DNA from: CAYZJB01 sp964478735
GTDB taxonomy: Bacteria; CLD3; SB21
Direction: 5' to 3'
Assembly (NCBI GenBank): GCA_964478735.1
Contig: CAYZJB010000029.1
Span: 1-49,394, forward strand
DNA: 49,394 nucleotides
Shown: positions 43,404 to 49,394 of the stretch, one piece after another
How the letters are laid out: every line of letters begins with the position of its first letter
Position numbering within the stretch: the first letter of the stretch is position 1
Notes under the pieces: generated by a model
Database searches by the model: none
What the model saw: only the letters and a program-made list of their open reading frames with translations
What the model was told of the DNA's origin: nothing
Position numbers and translations under genes: made by a program

Positions 43404-45365
43404 TTAACCCGCAAGCTGAGAGCTCCAGAGATACAGTCGTTTCAATTCGAGCATCTTGCGGTCGATTTTGGCGTCCGTCGGGTTTTTCTGTTTCAAGATT
43501 TTGCAGACTTTGTAAGCCGTGCCGAATTGTCCCATAGTGACGTACGATTCGACCAGTTCCAGTGTCGCGTCGTTCGGATTGATCTCGGTCGTTTCGATCT
43601 CTCCCGTTTCCTCGACGATCTCCTCTTCGATCTCTTCTTCCGCTTCGATCGTTTCGACGGCGGCCGGTTTGACGACGGGCGTTGGCTTCGGCTTGGGAAC
43701 TTCGACGGCGGGCTCGGGTGGTTTGATGACCGGTTTCGGCGGAGCGACCGGCTTTTCGACGACCGGGGTGGCGGGCAGGGCAGGCTCCTCCAGCGAGGCT
43801 TCTTTTTTCAGTGGCTCCGGTACGGCGTCGAGGTACTCCGCATACGTCATTTCCGGTTCGGTTTCAACGCGTGCCAGCGACGCCTCAATGGCGGCTGCAT
43901 CGGGAGCCGTCATGAGGAAAGCGTGAAAATCCATCGGCTCGTCGTCTACGGAGGCGGAGTATTCGGCGAGTGACAGGGCCTTTTCGTCGTCAGCAAGTTC
44001 GGCTTCGCGCCGTTCAGAAAAGTCGGTCAGTCCGGACAGATAGTCATGATATGAGATCGGTGTATCGGGCAATTCGCCGGCCAGCTTGGATACGAGTGAC
44101 AGATCCTGTTCTTCGAGCGCGCCGTAGGGTTCTTCTTCGGTGAAAAGGGCCTCCATCAGCAGGGATTCGTCCGTCAGGATGTCGAGATAATCTTTGTAGG
44201 AAATTTCAAGCTCGTCCAGAGCGGCTTCCTGTTCGTCGAGCGATAGCAGCGTTTCACCGTCGGACGGGGCGACGGTTTCTTCGACGACGGGCTTTTCCTT
44301 TTTCGCCTTCGGCGCTTTCTCGGCGACGTCTTCTTTAGCCGCCGCTTTGGGTTTTTTCGGCGGTGCGGCCCTGGACATCAGGTCGTCCAGTTCGGCCCGC
44401 GACATCAGGACGGCCTTACCGGCGTCGATCAAAGCCTTACGCTTTTTGTATTCGGCAAAACTGAGTTCGTCATCGACGCAAAAATAGTGCTTGCCCTGGG
44501 CGTCGGTATAGCTGGGGATCAGGCCGCCCAGTTCATCTGATGATGCGGGCGATTTGACCACGGCGGGTTCCACCGGTTTCGGCGGCGTGACGACGGGCGC
44601 CGGTTCTTCTTTTTTCTTTGGAATCTCGCGTGGTGTTTTCGTTTCGACCGGCGTTTCCTCCGCGACATCCGCCGTTTTTTTGGAGCGGGCAGCGACTTCG
44701 ACCAGGTCATGACGGATCAGCAGTTCGGCCTCGGCGTCTTTCGCCTCATCCTTTACTACCGTCGGTGCGGCTTCTTTTCTAGTTTCGGCCGCGGGGGTTG
44801 GAATTGCTTTCTTTTTCTCCGTGACCGGTGCGGGCGGTTTTTCGGCTACGAACGGTTTGGCGTCCGCCGGCTCATCCTCGTCACCGCTATCTTTGACTTT
44901 TTGATAGGCGTCCTTGAGGTCGACCAGTTGCTGAATGACCTCACGATTGATCGGATCCATGCGAAGCGCGGTCCGGTAGCGAGTCACGGCCGATTTAATG
45001 TCGTCTGCTTCAAGAGCGATGTCGCCGAGCAGTTTATGGGCACTGGAATTGGCCGGAGAAACGTTGAGATAGGCTTCGAGGATTTCCCGGGCTTTGGCCT
45101 TGTTACCGGAGCGATAATAAGCACGGGCCAGTACGAGATGCGCCGGGCCGTAATTCGGATAGTGTGAGAGCCCTTCCGTGCAGAGGCGGATCGCTTCGTC
45201 GTAATTGCCGATACCGATATACGCGTCGGCCAGCTCGGCAAACCGTATCGTATTGGGCTGAATGACGAGCTTGGTTTCGATGCGTTGGATCAGATCGATC
45301 AGCCTGATCTCGGCAAGAATCTCTCCGTTACCAATGCCCCCGGCGGCGTCTTTCGTCTTCGCCAT
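43404..45365 (-). CDS. TPR protein with recurrent SYxDYL-type motifs
   Basis: A 653-residue soluble protein. Residues 38-150 hold three or four TPR units (YIGIGNYDEAIRLCTEGLSHYPNYGPAHLVLARAYYRSGN and following), and a last TPR-like pair is at 599-645. The long middle is Pro/Lys/Glu-rich and looks disordered. It contains repeated short aromatic motifs: SFAEY (302), SYKDYL (389), SYHDYL (438), SLAEYS (465), DFHAFL (479) and TYAEYL (507). These may be docking sites. Family not recognised beyond the TPRs; a scaffold role is inference. Confidence 0.8.
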   Translation of the reverse strand: MAKTKDAAGGIGNGEILAEIRLIDLIQRIETKLVIQPNTIRFAELADAYIGIGNYDEAIRLCTEGLSHYPNYGPAHLVLARAYYRSGNKAKAREILEAYLNVSPANSSAHKLLGDIALEADDIKSAVTRYRTALRMDPINREVIQQLVDLKDAYQKVKDSGDEDEPADAKPFVAEKPPAPVTEKKKAIPTPAAETRKEAAPTVVKDEAKDAEAELLIRHDLVEVAARSKKTADVAEETPVETKTPREIPKKKEEPAPVVTPPKPVEPAVVKSPASSDELGGLIPSYTDAQGKHYFCVDDELSFAEYKKRKALIDAGKAVLMSRAELDDLMSRAAPPKKPKAAAKEDVAEKAPKAKKEKPVVEETVAPSDGETLLSLDEQEAALDELEISYKDYLDILTDESLLMEALFTEEEPYGALEEQDLSLVSKLAGELPDTPISYHDYLSGLTDFSERREAELADDEKALSLAEYSASVDDEPMDFHAFLMTAPDAAAIEASLARVETEPEMTYAEYLDAVPEPLKKEASLEEPALPATPVVEKPVAPPKPVIKPPEPAVEVPKPKPTPVVKPAAVETIEAEEEIEEEIVEETGEIETTEINPNDATLELVESYVTMGQFGTAYKVCKILKQKNPTDAKIDRKMLELKRLYLWSSQLAG

Positions 45366-45385
45366 TCGACTTGCTCAGCTCCGTA

Positions 45386-46879
45386 TCATGCGGCGTTCGG
45401 TTCTTTTTTGCGTAAAGATAGGAAAGCAATCATGCAAAAGCCAACCAAAGTCCAAAAATTGAAAAAAATCATCCCGAAAAAATTGGCCCGATCCGTCACC
45501 ACGTTGCGGATGCCGACGAACGAGGTGTAACTCGCATAGGCGATCATCAGCAATTCCAACAGGACGATCCGGTCGATGTGGATCCGGTAGCGCTGCATGG
45601 ATTCGGACTTGAAAAAACCCCACTTGGGCGTCCGGACGAAAGCGGAACGGACGTTGAAAAAGCCTTCGAGGATTGCGCGTGAATTGGAAATGCTGAGACC
45701 GATGCTTCCCATCATGAAGATCGGAAAAAGCAGCAGTTTCTTTTTGAAATTGCGGTTGATCGCCTTTTCGGCGTGCCAGTAAAACCAGAACAGTCCGACG
45801 ATCGTGACAATGAAAAACGTCATGATGTCGAGCATGACGTTGAAACGTCCGTTTGGATTGGGCAACAGCAGGATCGTGGCGTTAAGGATACAGGAGATCA
45901 AAACGAACACGTACGAAAAATTGGCCGTGAGATGAAAGACGGCCTGTATTTTCGTCCACAGCGGGAGTTCGGCCCGGACGAGGCGCGGGAGCAGTTTTTT
46001 GGCGGTTTCGATCGAGCCTTTGGTCCAGCGGAATTGCTGTGATTTGAGCGCATTGATCTCCGCGGGCAGTTCGCCCGGACAGACGACGTCGTCGAGGAAA
46101 AGGAAACGCCAGCCTTTGAGCTGAGCACGGTAGCTCAGGTCAAGATCCTCGGTCAGCGTATCGTCCTGCCAGTTGCCCGCATCGAGGATACAGTCCTTCC
46201 GCCAGACGCCGCCGGTGCCGTTGAAGTTGATCAGGAACCCCGCCCGGTTACGGGCCAATTGTTGAATCACAAAATGGCCATTGAGTCCGATGGATTGGCT
46301 GCGGGTCAGCCACGAGTAATCCTCGTTCAGATGTCCCCATCGCGTCTGGACCATGCCGATCTTCGCGTCGGTAAATCGGGACACGGTCTGCATTAGAAAA
46401 TCGGATCCCGGGATAAAATCCGCGTCGAAGATCGCGACAAAATCGCCCGTGGCCCGGGCCAGACCTTCACGGAGCGCTCCGGCCTTGTATCCCTTGCGTT
46501 CCGTCCGATGGAGATGATGGATCGTGAATCCGTCCTGCCGCATGCGTTCGACCGCCGATCGCGAAATGGCCAGCGTCTCGTCCGTCGAGTCGTCCAACAC
46601 CTGGATTTCCAGGCGCTCCTTCGGCCATTTCAATCGGGACGCGGCCTCGATCAGCCGTTCGGCGACGTAATATTCGTTGAAGATGGGCAACTGGACGGTC
46701 ACTTTCGGATATTCCTCGGGACGGAGTACAGTGAGGTCGCGCTCCGCATGCCGCGGGTCGAAGCGGTGTTTGAGGAAATAATAGATCATGACGAAATTAT
46801 GTGTGCTGAATAAAAACAGGATGGACATGCACACAAGGTAGGCGCAAAACAGCAAAACGCTGCCGTCTAATGGCATCAT
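45386..46879 (-). CDS. Membrane glycosyltransferase family 2 (cellulose-synthase-like)
   Basis: A 497-residue processive-type glycosyltransferase: one N-terminal helix, a GT2 catalytic domain, then about four C-terminal helices. The catalytic series is complete: LDDSTDET, FDADFIPG (DxD), EDLDLSYRAQLKGW and QQFRW (QxxRW). The product (beta-glucan, other polysaccharide or a glycolipid) is not evident, and there is no PilZ domain. It lies between lptE and the TPR gene, with a 64-base spacer before it. Confidence 0.93.
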   Translation of the reverse strand: MMPLDGSVLLFCAYLVCMSILFLFSTHNFVMIYYFLKHRFDPRHAERDLTVLRPEEYPKVTVQLPIFNEYYVAERLIEAASRLKWPKERLEIQVLDDSTDETLAISRSAVERMRQDGFTIHHLHRTERKGYKAGALREGLARATGDFVAIFDADFIPGSDFLMQTVSRFTDAKIGMVQTRWGHLNEDYSWLTRSQSIGLNGHFVIQQLARNRAGFLINFNGTGGVWRKDCILDAGNWQDDTLTEDLDLSYRAQLKGWRFLFLDDVVCPGELPAEINALKSQQFRWTKGSIETAKKLLPRLVRAELPLWTKIQAVFHLTANFSYVFVLISCILNATILLLPNPNGRFNVMLDIMTFFIVTIVGLFWFYWHAEKAINRNFKKKLLLFPIFMMGSIGLSISNSRAILEGFFNVRSAFVRTPKWGFFKSESMQRYRIHIDRIVLLELLMIAYASYTSFVGIRNVVTDRANFFGMIFFNFWTLVGFCMIAFLSLRKKEPNAA

Positions 46880-46943
46880 AACATTCGGGGTTTTAGGGTT
46901 ATTCTTTCGGACCGGTGTGAGGGTGACACGCCGATCGCTTGAT

Positions 46944-47429
46944 TTACCAGTTTGAAACGACCTTGTTTAAAATATTCTGGGCGACGATCTGCAACGCTTC
47001 GTCTAATCCGTCGGACCGTCGTTTGTCGCCCTGCAGGGTATAACGCCCGGTTCCGCTGATCATTTCTTCCCATATTACTTTTTTATCGCGCGTCGATTCG
47101 TATCGAACCGACGCTTGTATCGTAATTTTATAATCGTTGGTGGTGAAATTACCGCCGGTACCTTCGAATGTGAACGGTACGTCTTCGAGGCCGGTAATCT
47201 TACCGATCAAAATCACGTCCGCTCCCGGGCGATCGGTGATTTTGAGGTTATTGTCTTCCAGAATGGCCGTCGTTACCCGATCGGTCAACCTTTCTCGGAT
47301 ACCGGGTTCGGCGGTCTGGTTCTCGAACACGGGGACGTGGATCGTTTTGTAGGGGCCGACATTGGCGCCGCTGAAGGAATATGCGCAGGCGCTCAAGGCG
47401 ATCGCCGTTATGTACCACGTGCGTCTCAC
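46944..47429 (-). CDS. lptE: LptE-family LPS-assembly lipoprotein
   Basis: Outer-membrane lipoprotein that plugs LptD and delivers lipopolysaccharide. It has 161 residues with signal ITAIALSAC and lipid Cys15, then the LptE domain: IHVPVFENQTAEPGIRERLTDRVTTAI, LKITDRPGADVILIGKITGLEDVP and a C-terminal ALQIVAQNILNKVVSNW. This compact form is the one common in Bacteroidetes and related diderms and supports an LPS-bearing outer membrane. Coupled by four bases to the sigma-54 activator upstream. Confidence 0.9.
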   Translation of the reverse strand: MRRTWYITAIALSACAYSFSGANVGPYKTIHVPVFENQTAEPGIRERLTDRVTTAILEDNNLKITDRPGADVILIGKITGLEDVPFTFEGTGGNFTTNDYKITIQASVRYESTRDKKVIWEEMISGTGRYTLQGDKRRSDGLDEALQIVAQNILNKVVSNW

Positions 47430-48673
47430 AGGTCGAGCTGGTATTGTTTGATCTTGCGGTACAGCGTTCGTTCGGACAATCCCAGCGACTTGGCGGCGAG
47501 GCTGCGTTTACCGTCGTATTTTTTCAACGCGCGAATAATGAGGTCCCGTTCGACTTCGTTGACCGTCATGTCGGAAGGATCGACCGGAGGCTCTTCGACG
47601 TTGAACACTTCCGGTTCGACGATTTTTCCGGGTTGGAGTTTTTCGACCGGTCCCGTCGACAGGCTGTCGGAGGACGTCGATGCCGATCGGCCGAACTTGG
47701 CCGCTAGAAAATGTTTGATGTCGGTGATGTCCTGTTTGAGCGCCAGCAAGGTTCGGTAGAGCAGTTCTCTTTCCGCCTGTTCAGGTGTCACGTTCATTCG
47801 CATCGGCAGATGGACCGCCTCTTCGTCGAGCCGGTCAACGTCGCGGAATTTTTCGAGGTGGCGGGCAACGTCGTCGGCCGTGACGAGGTCCCCACGTTTC
47901 AGCGTGATCAGGCTTTCGACAAAATTGCGCAGTTCGCGGACGTTACCCGGCCAGCGGTAACGGACGAGCATCTCCATCGCGTCACGGGACAGGCCACGAA
48001 CTGACGCGTGTTTGTTCTGAGTGAAGTCGTCGATGAATTTTTCAACCAGCAGGGGAATATCGTCCTGTCGCGCCCGCAGAGGAGGCAGTTCGATCGTGAT
48101 GGCTTTGAGACGGTAGTACAGGTCCTTTCGGAAATCGCCCCGGCGCACCATGGTCTCGAGGTTTCGGTTGGTCGCGGCGATCACACGTACGTCGGATTTT
48201 TTGGTGGTGGAACCACCGACACGAAGGAATTCACCGGTTTCCAGCACGCGCAGGAGTTTGACCTGCGTGGCCAGCGGCATGTCGCCGATTTCATCGAGGA
48301 AGATCGTCCCGCCGTTGGCGGATTCGAAATAACCCTTGCGTTCACCGACGGCGCCGGTAAAGGCGCCTTTTTCGTGGCCAAACAGTTCCGACTCGAGAAT
48401 TCCTTCGGCGATGGCGCCGCTGTTGACAATGATAAGCGGCCGTTGTTTGCGGTGGCTGAGTTGGTGAATGGCCTTGGCCACCAGATCTTTTCCGGTGCCG
48501 CTCTCCCCGACGACCAGGACCGGAACGTCCGACGGTGCAATTTTGATCATGTCGGACAGGATGTTTCGGATGGCCGGTGAGTTTCCGATCATACCCGCGG
48601 CCCGTGCCACGGCCTCAATGTCGTCGTGATCGTGAAGAATAAATGTGGGTTCAGGTGTTTTCGTTTCGATCAT
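47426..48673 (-). CDS. Sigma-54-dependent activator without receiver domain
   Basis: A 415-residue enhancer-binding protein that begins almost directly with the AAA+ domain: Walker A GESGTGKD, the sigma-54 contact loop GAFTGA, Walker B GTIFLDEIGDM. A Fis-type helix-turn-helix closes it (RSLAAKSLGLSERTLYRKI). There is no receiver, GAF or PAS domain in the first 25 residues, so it is either constitutively active or controlled by a partner protein or expression level. It is two bases after gmk and coupled to lptE, suggesting envelope control. Confidence 0.95.
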   Translation of the reverse strand: MIETKTPEPTFILHDHDDIEAVARAAGMIGNSPAIRNILSDMIKIAPSDVPVLVVGESGTGKDLVAKAIHQLSHRKQRPLIIVNSGAIAEGILESELFGHEKGAFTGAVGERKGYFESANGGTIFLDEIGDMPLATQVKLLRVLETGEFLRVGGSTTKKSDVRVIAATNRNLETMVRRGDFRKDLYYRLKAITIELPPLRARQDDIPLLVEKFIDDFTQNKHASVRGLSRDAMEMLVRYRWPGNVRELRNFVESLITLKRGDLVTADDVARHLEKFRDVDRLDEEAVHLPMRMNVTPEQAERELLYRTLLALKQDITDIKHFLAAKFGRSASTSSDSLSTGPVEKLQPGKIVEPEVFNVEEPPVDPSDMTVNEVERDLIIRALKKYDGKRSLAAKSLGLSERTLYRKIKQYQLDL

Positions 48674-48675
48674 AT

Positions 48676-49245
48676 CTAACTTCGGATGATATCGAGTATC
48701 TCCGCCGCTACCCGCTCCACGTGATCGTTGATCACAGTGTAGTCGAACTGGTCCGCTTTGGCCATTTCTTCGTTCGCCCTTTCCAGCCGTTCGGTGAGAC
48801 CGGCCGGATCTTCGGTTCCGCGTGCAAGAAGCCGGCGTTTGAGTTCGTCCAGCGACGGCGGCTTGATGAAAATCAGTACGGAATTGTCGGGATACTGTTT
48901 TTTAACGCTCAGCGCTCCGTTGACATCCAGGTCCATGATCACGTTGCACCCTAATTGGAGGTCCGGTTCAACGGCCATTCGCAACGTACCGTAGTAATTG
49001 CCGAAATGGTGATCGTATTCGATAAACTCATGGTTCTGTATATGAGCCTGGAATTCTTCCGGTGTAATGAAATAATAATCCTTTCCGTCGCGCTCTCCCT
49101 CACGTTGTTTCCGTGTCGTCGCCGAAACGGAAAATACGAGCGTCGGGTCGGTCGCCAGTAACGCGTTTTTAATGACAGTCTTGCCCGTACCAGAAGGCGC
49201 ACTGAGTACGATCAACTTACCACTCTTTGCCTGCATCTTTGTCAT
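48676..49245 (-). CDS. gmk: Guanylate kinase
   Basis: Phosphorylates GMP to GDP. P-loop SAPSGTGKT near residue 15, then the GMP-binding segments STSATTRKQREGERDGKDYYF type (SVSATTRKQREGERDGKDYYFI) and FIEYDHHFGNYYGT. The length is standard at 189 residues from ATG 49245; a TTG five codons earlier is an alternative start. A good promoter lies at 49283-49311. First gene of a long minus-strand series through lptE to gcvP. Confidence 0.96.
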   Translation of the reverse strand: MTKMQAKSGKLIVLSAPSGTGKTVIKNALLATDPTLVFSVSATTRKQREGERDGKDYYFITPEEFQAHIQNHEFIEYDHHFGNYYGTLRMAVEPDLQLGCNVIMDLDVNGALSVKKQYPDNSVLIFIKPPSLDELKRRLLARGTEDPAGLTERLERANEEMAKADQFDYTVINDHVERVAAEILDIIRS

Positions 49246-49282
49246 GCTCAAACCTGACAAAATTGCTGTTTAATTGACGAAA

Positions 49283-49311
49283 AATATAGAACATAAGCCA
49301 TTATATATCAA
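49283..49311 (-). promoter_or_regulatory. Sigma-70 promoter for gmk
   Basis: Minus strand: TTGATA (49311-49306), 17 bases, TATATT (49288-49283). The -10 lies about 38 bases before ATG 49245. A TATAAT sequence overlaps the spacer but has no matching -35. Confidence 0.7.
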
Positions 49312-49369
49312 GAAGTTTTATCTTTACTAACCCGGCAGGGCCGGAACATCGAATTGAAATGAAACACGT

Positions 49370-49394
49370 AACCACAGAGGCCACCGAGCACGCA
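49370..49394. repeat. Dispersed accacagaggccaccgagc-type repeat, cut by window end
   Basis: aaccacagaggccaccgagc followed by acgca resembles the left arm at 19732-19750 (ccacagaacgcaca) and, on the opposite strand, the ctccgtg/ctccgcg string at 2741-2770. The element continues beyond the window. Confidence 0.45.

Overview
This window looks like a scaffold from a metagenome-assembled or draft genome of a Gram-negative, diderm bacterium, probably of the FCB (Bacteroidetes/Chlorobi/Fibrobacteres-like) group. The evidence is a Bacteroidetes-style LptE lipoprotein, a Bacteroidetes-like omega subunit, many lipobox lipoproteins, MurJ, two sigma-54 activators and dispersed palindromic intergenic repeats. 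I cannot name a phylum. There are two runs of exactly 100 N (7954-7953+100 and 12732-12831), which are scaffold gaps. No rRNA, tRNA, phage, insertion sequence or CRISPR array was seen.

Layout. 1-7939: a minus-strand M28 peptidase; an AT-rich stretch holding the wreck of a DUF433/DUF5615 toxin-antitoxin pair; a plus-strand VWA protein; then a minus-strand set (HAD phosphatase, SPOR lipoprotein, 3-hydroxyacyl-CoA dehydrogenase, aquaporin, PhoD-like phosphatase). 8258-29180: about 21 kb transcribed only rightwards. It starts with a RarD-like exporter, a DapB-like reductase with a changed active site and a cystathionine gamma-lyase/synthase. It continues as a densely packed accessory series: GNAT acetyltransferases, a PNPOx-GNAT fusion, PaiB, three DinB/YfiT proteins, two MOSC proteins, PhzF, DUF1330, cupin, ACT, methyltransferase, three more EamA exporters and a MocR-type regulator. 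Most of these genes overlap by the 4-base ATGA/GTGA arrangement. The run then passes into pdxS / membrane protein / pdxT, a lipoprotein, an MFS carrier and heme A synthase.

29147-49260 is almost all minus strand and is mostly core and envelope biology: SpoIID-like protein; a rpoZ unit with its own promoter and terminator; coaBC-aroB-LON-murJ-ntrC-like; and gmk - sigma-54 activator - lptE - GT2 glycosyltransferase - TPR protein - gcvH - hybrid histidine kinase - GGDEF-like regulator - gcvP. The glycine cleavage genes gcvH and gcvP are separated by two signalling genes, and the GGDEF protein lacks the catalytic signature. Cell-envelope transport (murJ, lptE) is directly coupled to sigma-54 regulators.

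The most interesting parts are the coupled small-molecule-modification series (11164-24149), the altered DapB, CoaBC and GGDEF active sites, the pdxS-X-pdxT arrangement, a TPR protein with a recurring SYxDYL-type motif, a possible 30-residue membrane microprotein with its own promoter, and at least three dispersed palindromic repeat families. Several genes (two single-domain genes and the toxin-antitoxin pair) carry frameshifts; some may be assembly errors.
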